Part shown: positions 1-12,185 of the stretch, in pieces
Position numbering within the stretch: the stretch's first letter is position 1
How the letters are laid out: every line of letters starts with the position of its first letter
Source: Pyrenophora tritici-repentis
Lineage: Eukaryota > Ascomycota > Dothideomycetes > Pleosporales > Pleosporaceae
Direction: 5' to 3'
NCBI RefSeq assembly: GCF_003171515.1
Contig: NC_089390.1
Span: forward strand, 4,960,001-5,024,000
Length of the DNA stretch: 64,000 nucleotides
Notes under the pieces: generated by a model
What the model saw: the letters and a program-made list of their open reading frames with translations, nothing else
What the model was told of the DNA's origin: nothing
Database searches by the model: none
Translations under genes and position numbers: made by a program

Positions 1-691
1 GACTGAGTAACGGAGTGCGTTGCGTTGTGTCGTCCAAACCCAAGTACCCTTTTACTTCTACACAGCAAAAAACAGGGAGTCATCCATACCGCGTCATCCC
101 CATATAACCCCAATAAACCAGTTGACATGTATCTGACGTCGGCCGCATGCTCACCGCAGGGCACAAGCCACAAAGTGCAACCCTACCCAGAACAAGACGG
201 CTGCGCCCAACCCAAAACATGTTCTAGAAATAACGTAGTTATGATAAACTTTGCCGCGCGTAGTGCGCGCCACCTCCTTGCAGCAGGATTGCGAAGTGAG
301 GCCAAAGCAGGAATTAAGGGTGATCTGCATGGTTGGCTTCAGATTACGCTCGAGCATGCAGGGTCGACTAGCGGGGTAGGGGGCCGTTGGTATCCAATCA
401 AGTGGTTGTGAGGGATGTCCCTGTTTATGGTCATGATGATGATAATGATGATGGCAGGCTAACTTAGGGGTTCTCTTCGATTGCGAAGTTGCTGTGTCGA
501 TGTAATCTTTTGAAGTCTTTTGGGTGTGGTAGTTTTGGGTGCCTTGTTGGGTCGACTGTACCATGGTACTAGAGTTGGCATGATGACTGCCTGGACGGAA
601 TAATTGAAGGAATCAAGTTTATTTCATATCGCCCCCAATCACAGGTCCGAGTGTCTTCATCAAGGTACTCAGTTGATTACCTAGGTAGGAG
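1..691. other. intergenic, no gene seen
   Basis: Short overlapping open frames on both strands have no recognisable protein character. The right end is presumably the 3' flank of the glycosidase-like gene that ends at 692 on the minus strand. Confidence 0.5.
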
Positions 692-3054
692 TCACAACGC
701 CTTCTTCAACCCCTCCTGCCTCACAACCCAGGACCCATCCCTAGGAAACCCGGGCGTCTCATCCTCTCCACTCCCCTGCCAACCAACTACGCAATACGCA
801 ACCGCAAACAAGAATCCCGCATTTCCAGGCAAGAACGGCGGCGGAGTACCCCCATCACCACCGCGAATAGCAAACCCCGCGTCGTCAAACCTCCATGTAT
901 CAAACGCTGTCAAGTGGTATATCGCACGCTCTGGATTCCCTATTCGCGCATTATTGATGGCGAGGACGGGGCTGCCCCAGCCGCGGATCTTGTCATCACT
1001 CCATATCTCCCAGACTTTGTTCGCGGTGCGAAGGGCGACGGAGGGATCTACAGCGGGGGTTGGGGGCAGGATGCCTTGCATCATGATGAGGCTGCGGGGG
1101 TCGCTGGTGAGTTTTGAGTCATTCCACCAAGAGCTGTTGAGTCCTTCATAGACGGTATATAGGCCATCGTCTGCTCGAGGAGGTAGAGCTAGGTTCTGCG
1201 CGACGTGTGTCCATTTTTTAGGCACATATTGGTTGAGTCTGCGCTTCCATTGTGCGGCGGCGTCAAGACCGTAGCGCCAGTATGCTAGCTCGTATGCTAG
1301 GTTACGGGTAGAGTTTGGGGGAGTGTTTTCTGTGACGCCGTAGGTTGGGGGCCCGAGGTCGTACTTATTGGTTGTGGTGTTTAGGTTAGGGTAAGATGCC
1401 ATGTAGTCGGCTGTAGCGGTCAGGACCTTATCCCACTTCTCTAGTGTATTCACCGTGGGATTTGCTGCATAAGCTAGGTTTGCGAGGTAAAAAGGATGCG
1501 GTTGTTGCCATATGAGCTGGGCGTTGACGTCGCCGGGCGAGCTAACACCGGTCCACGGGTCTGTCATCTTCGGCCATCGAGCCCCTTCCCACCCCATGTA
1601 CTGCGCTCGAGCAAGTGAAGAGGGCAGAAGTGTCTCATAAAGTGCCGGGAAGACGTTGTCAAAGTACTTTTGCTTTCCCCATGTTGCCCAATGAGCGTTG
1701 TGCCAGATTACCATCTCCATATGAAACTTGCCATACCAACCATTGTTCATTAAACCGCTTTCCTGGGGTGACTGGCCTTCGGCTGCGCTGTTCACGCGGA
1801 CGTGATACTGCGACTGGATGATGCGGCGCTGGAGTTCGGTAGCGTTGAGATCGGAGGATGCAGTCAGGTCTACAAAACCGCCCTCTTCCCAGTACTCGTT
1901 CCATGCTTGTATATTGGTTCCCATGACTTCGGCAGGGAGTTGGGGTACGTATTGGTCTGGTGAAAAGTGGGCGGTGAATGCCATCGAAGAAGATTCCGAG
2001 ACAGTTCTCAAGGTGTACTGGTGTGCCGTGATGGCTGTTGATATTGGCGGCTCATTGCGAGTTAGCTTTAGTGGTATCTCCGTCGGCCATCGCAAATTTG
2101 CAAAGTACTGTAGTTCTTGTATCTCATGCCTGATATGCGCTGAGGTGCGGTCGGCACGATCTTCAGTGATTGTAGTGGTGTGGTTGAGCGGGAAGTCGTA
2201 TACACCTACAAAGACCTATGAAGTATGTTATTATAAATTTGCAGTTCATCAAAACTGGAAAACTACCTCGTATTTATACTTGGTACTGTGAATGGGAGGA
2301 TACGGAAAGTCCAACTCGACCTGCAAGTCTCCATTTCTAACCAATTCGGACGTAACAGTGAATGCCACAGCATCAGACTCAAAGTCACCTTGGGTAACGA
2401 GCTTCACGTCTTCCCCGTTTACCTTGAACGTGGATGTGATGGTACCGTTCCACAAATCCAGCTCTTGCTCCGACTCCGAGATCAAGGACTCATTGAGTGT
2501 ACTTCCTTGGTACATGAGACCAATGCGACCCAGATTCACTCGGTTCGGGTTACTGATGAGCCATTGAGTTGCCTGCTTCAACTTAGGGTCCGGAATGTCA
2601 TAATATACTTCTTTTCCATACGTCTCACGCATGACACCCTTGTATTGGGATGGTAGTTCACTAAATGCTTTAGCTACAACTGTAAAGTTCAGGTGATTGC
2701 ATACCCGTTTGCCGGGAGCGAGTCGTTGTGCCAGGCCCAGCTTGATAATGTGTTGAACGGCAAGTATGTCTGTAGTGACTGGTAAACGCCTGTACCGCAC
2801 ATGAAGCTGGTCAACTAACCTGCATGCCAGTGGTATCAACATTATAGGCAAAGTTTCCATTACCAACTTGAAGAGGAGTTGTCTCGTTATCGATGAGATT
2901 GGCTCTTATGATATTATACCTCGATACCACCGATTTCCTAATGATGTCAGAGCCTAAGATGAGAGAGTGGGTTTCAAAATCACCTGTCTATCTTGCTGTG
3001 CACCGGTGTAGTCAACACTAGCGCGTAGCATATGTGAACAACCAAAGAAAGCAT
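692..3054 (-). CDS. secreted six-hairpin glycosidase-like protein (GH65-like)
   Basis: Five exons read from 3054 down to the stop at 692, giving roughly 720 aa. Exon 1 encodes a short hydrophobic signal peptide (MLSLVVHICYALVLTTPVHS). It is followed by introns near 2983-2938, 2819-2770, 2705-2660 and 2267-2219. The spliced N-terminal part carries VGNGNFAYNVDTTGMQ and YLPFNTLSSWAWHNDSLP, typical of the N-terminal beta domain of this family. The last exon holds the (alpha/alpha)6 barrel with WYGKFHMEMVIWHNAHW, whose Glu sits where GH65-type phosphorylases and hydrolases have the catalytic acid. Related families act on alpha-glucosides such as trehalose or kojibiose. The substrate here cannot be told, and many fungal members are annotated only as six-hairpin glycosidase-like. 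The exact third and fourth intron edges are the least certain part of the model. Confidence 0.85.
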
Positions 3055-5113
3055 TTTGCTTGTATCTTGTTGCAAAGGTGCAGCAGGAACTCGTGAGTGT
3101 TCCCATAACCTATGTTGTTCCCGCGGGGCGCATCAATCCGGGGTAGAGTACACCGAGAAGGATCTCCGGGGCTATCATGGTTGATGTTCGGTTAGATGCT
3201 TCCCCGCCTTCTGCAAGGCTTGACCAATACCTTTTCTTGGTACCATATATGACATGGCATACTCGTGGCCGTCTGTAGGTAAGGCTGGTGAAGCATTCAT
3301 TTGGAACTTTCAAAGTTGCGTTAGGACTTTACATAGCACGTCATGCAGAGGTTACCTAGGTAGAAAGACGTATTGCGCCAACGCAATCACTGTAACAGAA
3401 ATGAGAAAACAAACTGCATGAAAATACGATGTACTGTTTGCATTAATGCTGCAAAGTGATGGGTGGAGGATAGGAAAGTGTCCACGTGCTATGATGTAAT
3501 GGGTCGTCAAGGGACGCCCAATCGGCCCGTCAATAGCAATCGTCGACTACGCAACAACCATCTCACAATATCTTACTAAGTATTCTCGCTCATTCCGTCG
3601 ATGGGGCTCTCGAGTTTTCTATCACATAGTCTGGGACAACACATGCTAAGAAATACAGAGTTCATCTTAGTATCCGCTGATATCGATTGACGCCGTTGGC
3701 GCGCCTGCTTATTTCTTCACAAACGCGAGCTGAACAGAATACCCGTGTTAAAAGAGAAGACACCTACAATGAATCCTGAGGCACATTAGGGGCAAAAACG
3801 AGAGGCCGCAAAAACCAAATTATCCCGTCACGACTTCCCGATATTGCTGGTTAACTTAGTCGGCTTTTCACCCTACACACTGCATACACGACAAAATTGC
3901 GCGTAAGGCCTAGAACAAGCTCGGACCGCAATCATTCAGCCCAAGAAGATGATACGAAAGATTAACTGTTGCCTCAGAAAATAAGCGATCCGGGACTTCC
4001 GATCTCATGTTCGCGCCCGTAATGGCCATTGCATAGGAAATAACAAAAAAGGAATGTTTGACGAAGGCTGACTCCGTATTCGCTTCAACTAAGACTATCA
4101 GTAACCACTTGGGTCTGGCAGAAGTTTGTGGCAGTCAATACCCATGTTCGTAAGTGGAAAGAAGCTACTCTGCTCTTGATATTCGCTCATGCTTCATTTA
4201 ATGCTAACTAATTTCATACCGACTTTATCATTGTTTAAACGGAGATCGTGGAAGAGTTCTTAATCAACGATAAGCAATCCGGTAGTTGTATTCACATCTT
4301 TGAACCACTTGACAACGCAGATAATCCTTGCAATCTGCTAGTATCCAAATCATAAGCACACATCTCATATTGATTGGCAACGGCCAGAGTCTTTCCGTGA
4401 TTCGAATATGTTCGAACAACGGCCCGGGTGTACGTAACGGTGTAGCTACTTTTCACGTGCCTTCTAATCCATAATCCTATCTTCAACTGAGTCAGGGGCG
4501 ATATTTCTTTTTATTCCGTTCTCGGAGTGCTTGGTATCAAGCGGAAGGTCGCCATGATCCCCCGCAACAAGGTTCTCAGCCGTAGCGAGCGGCTGAAGCG
4601 GATCCCCTCACATCATTGCTAGCCATGGAGACATGCTTAGAGGCTCCACATCGGACCGTTCCATAGATACCTCTCATCACATAGACAAATTCCCGAACTT
4701 CCGATATGTTTGGCTTGCGACTTCTTTCTGTGGATAGGACGAATAACGCATGAATTGATCAGCTGGGCGACAGATTTCCATGTCTCCGCCACATGATACA
4801 CAAACAACGGACTTGGACACATTCTCAGATCTTGGCGAGGAGGCCTGGCGGAAGTAGGGGCAAGCCATTCAACCTATGGACGTCTCCCGAACCTTGTGCA
4901 CAAACATTAGATGCCGTGGAGGCTTCTTTCCGTTCCTAATGGTTTGGCGGGAGAGCATCCATCGCGCAAGCAGTTGCGCATTGATAGGGACCTCCACATT
5001 GTGTTGTAACCGGTGGCGGCTTACAATTAGCCATATCTGTAATTAGAGAAGAGGCCGAAGTATTAAGATGCTAAACCAACGAGTCTATTTCAAGAAGGTA
5101 TGTCCATGCGTCG
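3055..5113. other. intergenic, gene-poor 2 kb
   Basis: No credible ORF, RNA gene or repeat was recognised between the glycosidase-like gene and the transposon. The left end should contain the promoter of the minus-strand glycosidase-like gene. Confidence 0.4.
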
Positions 5114-5115
5114 TA

Positions 5116-5159
5116 CTGTGTCCGTGCGCGTAATGCAACACGACCTGTAATGCAACACC
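5116..5159 (+). repeat. left terminal inverted repeat of pogo element
   Basis: Identical over 44 nt to the reverse complement of 7181-7224. It holds two direct copies of GTAATGCAACAC, probably transposase binding sites. Confidence 0.95.
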
Positions 5160-5206
5160 CCCACCATAAGTTGACCTTCACCGCAACCACCCATAACTCC
5201 ACCAAT

Positions 5207-7071
5207 ATGACTTCAGTTTTGGACGCGATGGCCGCAATCGATGCGTTGTAGCCAGGGGAACCTTTTAGCTACCGTCAAATTGCAAAAAAGTTCGGTGTTG
5301 TGCCATCTACGTTGATCAGGAGGCACAAGGGGCTTACGCAACCCCGCTCTGCTGCCCATCAACTCCTTCACCCACTACAAGAAAAGTACCTTGTGGAGTA
5401 TATCCAGGGGCTTACTAAGCGTCGCCTGCCTCCTACAAGACAAATGGTTAAGAATTTTGCAGCCTCAATTGCTCAAAAAGGAGTGGGCGATAGGTGGGTA
5501 TCCGGATTTCTCCGGAGAAACTCCAACAAAGTCATCTTAAAATGGCAAAGGCCTATGAATCGCAAACGCCATAAAGCCGATTCAGGGGCAAAGATTAAGG
5601 AGTATTTCGACCTCCTTCACGGCAAACAAGAGGAGCACCGGGTAAAAGCAAAAAACACTTATAACATGGACGAAAAGGGGTTTGCTATAGGTGCCGGCGG
5701 CAGGTCAAAAAGGATATTTGACAAACGCCTGTACCAGCAAAAGGAGGTGACTACAGCTATCAATGACGGAGCACGTGAATGGATAAGCACTATAATCTGT
5801 ATTTGTGCCGATGGGACGGCATTGCCGCCAAGCCTCATCTTTAGGAGTAGCTCAGGGGACCTCCAGTCAGTTTGGGTGGATAAGATTGATGAAGGAGAAC
5901 ATCAGGCCTTTGTGACGGCATCCGAATGTGGCTGGTCGAGCGACGAGATAGGGCTGAGCTGGCTCAAACAGGTGTTTGAGCCATTCACCCGGCCAAAGGA
6001 TCCCTATGCTCCCCGGTTACTCATCAAGGATGGGCACGGATCTCATATAACTCCGGAGTTTTTGGAGTTTTGCAATCAACACCGGATTCTCCTGACTATC
6101 TTTCCTCCTCATTCAACCCATCGGCTTCAACCCCTAGACGTTGTAGTGTTTAAGTCTCTTTCATCAGCCTATCAAAAAGAGCTAGCCTTATTCACTCAAA
6201 ACTCCCTAGGAGTCTCCAAAATCCAAAAAGGAGACTTCTTCAGTCTTTTCATCGAGCCTTCGTATCCACGATGACCCCTGAACTTATCAAAAAGGCCTTC
6301 ACCGCCACCGGCATCTGTCCACCTGATCCGACGCCTGTACTCAAAAAATTCAAGCCAGCCACCCCTGAGGTGTCCAGTTCGGATGAGGACTCAACTTCAC
6401 CCCTCAGCGAGTTGGACTAGGTCAAAATCTATTCACTGATACGCCATATAAGTAGAGGTGAAAGGAGTAGGGTAGTGAGGAGACTTAACAAAACCCTCCA
6501 TCAGCTTGTTGTTGAAAACAGGCTCCTCCGCAATGAGATAAAGGGTCTCACAGAGGAGCTGTGTAGGAGAGGTGAAAGGCAAAAAAGCTACCCCTTGAAA
6601 CGCCGAGAACATCTAGATACTCCTCATGGAGGAGCTGTTTTCTGGTCGCCAAGGAAGCTTCGGCAGGCCCGGGAGCAATGGGCTGAAAAACAACAAAAAA
6701 GAGACCAGGAGAAACTCCAAAAAACTCGGATATCTGAGTTGAGAGAGCAGGCAAGGCTGTACAAGTTGAAAGTAACTCAGGAGAAGCGAGCTGCACGAGA
6801 GGCAGCCAAGGAGGTAAGGATGAAGGAGAAGGCTGAGAAGGAGGCCGAACGCGCCCGCAAAAAACTCAACAACAACACCAAAAAACCTATCCGACAGTCC
6901 CAAAACGGTAAGCGCAAGGCATCAAAAGTTAATAACAATCGCAATAAGGGTCAAAAACGCGTTGTAGATAGTGTTGTTGATGAGGGAGAGGCCTCAGGAG
7001 CTGCACCGGCCTCACCGCCGAGAGTGACCCGGCACGGCCGGAACATCAAACTTCCGGCCAAATATAAGTAG
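5207..7071 (+). pseudogene. pogo/Fot1 transposase, disrupted
   Basis: The frame opens at ATG 5207 and meets an in-frame TAG at 5249 (codon 15), inside the psq-type helix-turn-helix. It then reads FSYRQIAKKFGV, a CENP-B-type second HTH, and the DDE catalytic core. The core has NMDEKG near 5665, LIKDGHGSH near 6022 and PPHSTHRLQPLD near 6108, so all three acidic positions look intact. Near 6255 the homology jumps frame (-1), continuing as RAFVSTMTPELIKKAFTATG. A second in-frame TAG lies at 6418, where the family usually has Trp. The rest runs open to 7071 with a coiled-coil, Lys/Glu-rich tail ending GRNIKLPAKYK, typical of fungal pogo elements. Three lesions mean that no full-length transposase is made. 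Confidence 0.9.
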
Positions 7072-7180
7072 CTTAAAGTAATCAGGGGCATCAATATACT
7101 ACTACTCTGTGAAATCTCGCGATAATAGCTATTGTGGGTGGCTGTACAGCCTCATTTTTGGGTGGGTGATTGTGAAGTTT

Positions 7181-7224
7181 GGTGTTGCATTACAGGTCGT
7201 GTTGCATTACGCGCACGGACACAG
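7181..7224 (-). repeat. right terminal inverted repeat of pogo element
   Basis: Perfect inverted copy of 5116-5159, followed directly by the TA target duplication. Confidence 0.95.
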
Positions 7225-7226
7225 TA

Positions 7227-8174
7227 TCGGCAGATAACCTTCATGGCGAAATCCGGGTCGGAACATCGGAACAATATTGCACCGACATTGACGATACGAT
7301 GACGTTCATAGCGTAAACGCGTATGCTGGTTTCAGTGCGTACACGAATGCATTTGTTCTGAATATCACTCGAGTGGGCCGTTACGTGTGCAGTACCTGGT
7401 ACTGCGGCTTCGGAAACCTTGGAAGAACAAGGCGGCGTGGCGGCTAACAACCCCTACCTTCCCCACCCTCCCGTGTCAAAAAGTAGAGACAACCACAACT
7501 TCAACCACTTGTGATGCAAAAGCAGTGGGTCGTGCCTCGGTAACTTAACGGACTTATCGAAGCAGTGAACAGTACTGCCGATCTTTAATTTACCCCGCAG
7601 GCCTCTTCTTTCCCGAAGCAGCATGTCATGTCCTGTCAGCAGGCTTCGGCCCTAGCAACAACCATGCGCAAGGCTTGCTATCACGAGACGCGTTACAGAG
7701 GGCAGGCCCTTGGGGCTAGTAAAGATGGCAGGTCCGTCTTGACTCTACCACTAATTCGAACCAAGATTTTGTGATGGATGTGATGGATGTGATGGGTGCC
7801 ATGGATGTGGCTTAAGAGGCATGGGCAAAGGTGTGACACGCGACGGCGGGCCGGGTACGATAAGAACGGTGACATTGTTTTAGCTCATGCTTCTTGGAAT
7901 CCTTTGAACATACCTAATCCCTTACCCTTATTCAATGATCCGCCCCTCCCAACGCGTCGGCGTTACCTTTGTGATTGTCAACCTCCAAGCACCGTTACGA
8001 ACACCGGAACGCGTAGGCGGGCGGACGGTCGCTCTATAAGAGAACGAAAACCTTGGCAAACCACTCCCAAAAATCTGGACAGGCGACTTGTTCTTAGTGA
8101 AGGACCCGGTCCGGATTCGGAACAAGTTGCTTCCAGATCACCAAACCCACTGCAACCACCGTAACAGGTCTATA
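7227..8174. other. intergenic, transposon to MFS gene
   Basis: No gene recognised. A 9-bp unit (GTGATGGAT) repeats three times at about 7771-7797. The right part is the presumed promoter of the MFS gene. Confidence 0.4.
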
Positions 8175-9988
8175 ATGGACGGACTATCACACACGCAAAC
8201 ACGAGACCCTATGCTCAAAAATGCCGCGGGGTTTTCCAAGGAGGATGAAATAGTCTCGCCAGTCTCCGGGTCGAGAAGGACGGCCTACGACATCGATGGC
8301 ATCGTCGAAATGGACGAAGATGTCGAGGCACGTGAGGTATCGAAATGGAAGATGGCAAGCTTTGGGCGAAGAGGAAGAAACCAGAGAAGTAATAGTACTA
8401 CGGGATTCAAGGTTTACAAGAGACGATGGATAGGCCTGGCGCAAATCGTGCTGCTGAATATTGTTGCGAGTTGGGATGTCAGTTCATCTTGTTTCTTTTT
8501 GCTTTTTTTTGAGGTGGTGGGAAAAGACAATGTTTAGAAACATGTTAGGCGCGACAGCTAGAAAGCTGCTGGAAACGTTAGGCTTGGCTTGTTGCAAGGC
8601 AGGATCCCAAGCGTAAGAAACTCCTAGCTAACAATACTTATAGTGGTTAACATTCGCGCCCATCTCTTCAGACGCGGCAATCTATTTGGGTGTCACGGAA
8701 ACGGACATCAACTGGCTATCCACCGCCTTCCTCTTCGCCTTTGCTGTAACATGTCCTGTGACAATCTATCTCCTACATCGAGGTCCCAAACCCTCTCTTA
8801 TTGCTGGTTCAGTGCTCATTTTACTGGGAAACTGGATTCGATATGCAGGTACCCAGATTGAAGGAGGGAAATTCTCCGTCGTCATGGTGGGCCAGATTCT
8901 ATGCGGATTGTCACAGCCTTTTGTACTAGCTGCGCCGACGAGATACAGTGATTTGTGGTTCACGACAAAGGGACGTATAGGAGCGACGGCAGTGGCCAGT
9001 ATGGCAAGCCCAGTCGGGGGTGCTGTAAGTTCTTACTCCTTCACCTATACATGATTCGCTACCAACCAGGAACTGACAAAACATCAAGGTCGCATCCCTC
9101 GTCAATCCTGCCCTAGGTGATACCGACCAAGTAGTCCTCATCGTAGCCATCATCGCAACAGCCGCCTGTCTCCCCTCGGCCTTCATCCCAGCAAGTCCCC
9201 CAACCCCACCTGCCGCCTCATCCACAATCTCAAAAACCCCTGTCCTCACCTCCCTCCGTGTAATGTTCCGCTCGCCACCCTTCTACCTCGCCTTCATCAC
9301 ATTCAGCGCCTATGTCGGCCTCTTCAACGCCTTCTCCTCGCTGCTGAACCAAATCTTCTACCCTTATGGGTACACGGAAGATGAAGCTGGTCTCTGCGGC
9401 GCAGTATTCATCATTGTCGGCCTCGTCGCCTGCGCAATTATTAGTCCCATCATCGACCGCACGCACGCCTATCTCTTCGGCGTCAAGCTCTTCGTACCTG
9501 TCATTGTAGCCGCATACATTGCCATTATTTTCGCCCCGCAAACACGCACAATCGTAATGCCATATGTATTCAGCGGCCTATTAGGCGCCGCCTCCTTTTC
9601 CTTACTACCTGTGGCCCTTGAATACTTGGTCGAAATCACTTTCCCAGCTAGTCCAGAAATCAGCTCTACCATCTGCTGGCTAGGCGGGCAGGTCCTGGGT
9701 GGCATCTTTATCCTCATCATGGATGCGCTCAAGGACGGCAGACCTGTGGATTTGGAAGCAGTGCGGGATGCGGGGAGGAATAATGCGACGGGTGGTGATA
9801 AGCCGCCTGGACACATGTTGTGGGGCTTGGTCTTTCAGGGGGCGGTTGCGCTTGCTGTTTTGCCCCTGCCTATGGCGTTGGGGGTTAGGAGGTTGGGTAT
9901 GCAGACTACAGAGGGCAGGTTGAATAAAGATAGGACTGCGGAGGGGGTTTTGGTGGGGCAGGTGCCGGATAGGGATTTGGAACGTTGA
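8175..9988 (+). CDS. major facilitator superfamily transporter (FLVCR/DIRC2-like)
   Basis: Three exons (8175-8477, 8644-9024, 9089-9988) join in frame to 527 aa. Introns are 166 and 64 nt with consensus GT/AG ends. A cytosolic N-terminal tail of about 85 residues leads into about twelve hydrophobic segments. The first runs through [30 protein letters not shown]. The LGVTETDINWLSTAFLFAFA segment and the PTRYSDLWFTTKGR loop are typical of the FLVCR/DIRC2 (SLC49-like) branch of MFS carriers found in many Pezizomycotina. The substrate is not known for fungal members. The start at 8175 is the most upstream sensible Met; an internal Met at 8211 is possible. Confidence 0.85.
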
Positions 9989-10417
9989 TGGTGTTTTGGA
10001 TTTTGGGTATTTAATGACGATTATGATGGTTTCCTATGAGGATGGGTTCATTGGGTTTTTAGAGGGTTGAGGGTTTTCGCGAAACGACTACTGCGATTAA
10101 CATGACAGGACTGGCTTCCTGGACTGTTTCCCAATTTCTTGCGACGATCCTTATGAAGCCTTTCAGCATACGATGATGTTAGTCAGTTAGCTGACCATTC
10201 ATTTGGTCATACAAGCACATCTGATTTACTTCAACAACACAGCTGGAAGATAGAAGTACAGTGATATTCTAAACATGACTTATGATATTTACAGTCATCC
10301 ATAATGCCTTGATCATTCCATGCATCCCGAATGGCCGCCCACGCACACACAATCATCTGGTATATGAAAGAAGAAGTGGGGTCGTGGGCGGATCGGTCTG
10401 GCCATCTCTGGTAACGT
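9989..10417. other. convergent 3' intergenic region
   Basis: Lies between the 3' ends of the MFS gene (+) and QCR6 (-). No gene or repeat seen. Confidence 0.5.
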
Positions 10418-11116
10418 TTACTTGAGCTGAGCGAAGAGCTTGGGCGCGGCGCATTGGGATGCGCAGTGAGCAAGGTGGAAAACTGGAGATGGATCAGGAG
10501 AGCTGTATACGGTGATTTGAGGTGTCTTAGTGTGGTAGACGTACATTCTTCAACGCAGTCCTCCTTAGCCTTGCCATCGTTCTCAATCTGGCCTGTTACC
10601 CGTTGGGCGCACTCGTCGTAGTGGTGCTTGGGGCCGTGGCATTCCTTGGATTCGGCGCACTCTGTGACGTAGTGTTAGCCACGATTGCTGGTGTATACGA
10701 CGTAGATGGCGTCCGTGATGGGGTAGTGGCCCTCGACTGTTCATATCTCCGATCTGAGGTCTACCCTCTAGCCAATTGGCCGTCCTAAAGCCGGAAATCT
10801 ACATCTTCTGGGATAACTCACCCTTCTCAAGCGTTTCCTTTGGGTCTGGCGACTCCTCCTCTTCCTCTTCCTCCTCGGGCTCCTCCTCATCGTCATCGCC
10901 CTTCATCGAGCCCGTGGGCTTGTGTCCTTGCTCGCCCGAGTCACCGCCCTTGGCCGCATCCTGCTTGTTGACTTCGGCCTCTTCGCTGCTCTCCTCGTCG
11001 GTGCCGGAAGCGGGTGACTGGGTGCTGCTGCCACCTTGGACGGGCGGTTGGTCGGCGTCGGCGGCGGGGTTGGCAAACGTCTCCCAGACGTCGGTGAAGA
11101 AGTCGGTAATACCCAT
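10418..11116 (-). CDS. QCR6: ubiquinol-cytochrome c reductase acidic hinge subunit
   Basis: Three exons on the minus strand (11116-10822, 10661-10545, 10482-10418) give 158 aa. The start is MGITDFFTDVWETF. A disordered, very acidic stretch follows (DDDEEEPEEEEEEEESPD), then the conserved hinge helix pair ECAESKECHGPKHHYDECAQ and EDCVEEFFHLAHCASQCA, ending in APKLFAQLK. The paired Cys residues form the two disulfides known for the family. The protein is a small intermembrane-space subunit of respiratory complex III that helps cytochrome c docking. The open frame extends upstream to 11242, but the family normally starts at the MGITDFF-like helix, so 11116 is preferred. Phases across both introns match exactly. 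Confidence 0.93.
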
Positions 11117-11372
11117 TGTGAATGCTCCGGGGCAATTGGGGGTCCTCGAGGTGGGATGCGGGTGGTGCTGAGGGTTGGTGATGATATGGGCAGAGCTTCG
11201 AAGTGTTCCCGGCATCGCGAAAATGGACGACGCACGGACCATGATTCTCTGATTAGCGGCGTCATTGGAATTGTGAGCATCCTCAGTGGTTTCTCACATG
11301 CAGTGACAACTTTTCGACGAGTCGCTTCATATTCTTTTCAAAGGGTTGAATTGGGTTGAATAGTAATCGCAG

Positions 11373-12185
11373 TTAATTACGATGCTTTCGGAAAGCTTCT
11401 TCTACACTGACACCCCGCCCGACGTCTGCAGTAACCTTCTCATCAGCCTCTACAAGCTTCGGCAGCAACTCTAGTAGTTCGTCCACCTTTCCCTGCGGCA
11501 CCGCGACGATGCCGTTCTCGAAAGGGTCTATCATGATTATATCACCCGCTTCGACTACCGTCTCCCCGATTGTCACAGGCACATTGCGTGCGTGAAACTT
11601 TGTCTCGGCTCCTGCCCCGATAATAGACGTCGCTTTGGACCAGATGGGTAGCTTGGTGTGATTTAGAGCAGTTATATCCCTCACCCGACCGTCGACCACG
11701 ATGCCTTCGGCGCCTAGGTGCTGCATGCGAGCAGCCATGATACCTCCGACAACGGCGCATGATTGACCGGCTGGCTGGCTAATGACGACAATGGTACCAT
11801 TCTCCGTATAGTCTGCATATGGCCTCGAGTCTGTGAGATTGGAGGATGGGATACCAGCAGGCATCTGCGAAGGGTTCGGGAAAGACTTTGTGGCTTTTGG
11901 AATCATGAGAAAGGTCGATGCAGGCGCAAGGACCTTTCTTGGTTCTGGCTTCGGGAAACTCGCTGTGTGAAGCAGTGGTCCTATATATATATGTTAATAG
12001 GATATAAATTGCATGAATTAGAAGGTGAGTCCCACTGATGTCTGCGAGGAAGCCTGCGCCTGGGACATGAAGCTTGAGTAGACCATCCGCAAGCTGTATA
12101 GTTAGTCTAGTCAATGGAGTGCATTAGATTGGCCTACATCACATGCTGCATATTGGTATAATTTCTTCCATCTTGGAGACGCCAT
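11373..12185 (-). CDS. RraA-like / HMG-CHA-type aldolase family protein
   Basis: Three exons (12185-12138, 12093-12036, 11980-11373) give 237 aa. The N-terminus has the family signature CDLADGLLKLHVPGAGFLADI. The core has GTIVVISQPAGQSCAVVGG, then GAEGIVVDGRVRDITAL, the Arg-Asp substrate and metal site of RraA-type folds, and a closing GDIIMIDPFENGIVAVP strand. Enzymatic members (4-hydroxy-4-methyl-2-oxoglutarate or oxaloacetate aldolases) split 2-oxo acids to pyruvate; bacterial RraA itself binds RNase E. Fungal copies are usually annotated as aldolase-like without assay, so the reaction is inference. The gene lies upstream of QCR6 on the same strand but with its own promoter space. Confidence 0.88.

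Larger units (their letters stand above)
5116..7224 (+). mobile_element. pogo/Fot1-type (Tc1-mariner) DNA transposon, degenerate copy
   Basis: The 2109-bp element is bounded by 44-bp perfect terminal inverted repeats (5116-5159 and 7181-7224) that begin CTGTGTCCGTGCGCGTAATG. TA dinucleotides flank it at 5114-5115 and 7225-7226, the expected target duplication. Within each terminal repeat the 12-mer GTAATGCAACAC occurs twice. The interior encodes one DDE transposase reading left to right, now broken by two nonsense codons and a frameshift. Intact termini with a dead gene suggest a copy that could only be moved in trans. Confidence 0.95.

Noticed and set aside
7771..7797. Three copies of a 9-bp unit
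   Set aside because: Too short to mean more than ordinary slippage.
10020..10200. TATGATGG and CTGA resembling C/D boxes downstream of the MFS gene
   Set aside because: Spacing of about 165 nt is too long and no guide match was found.
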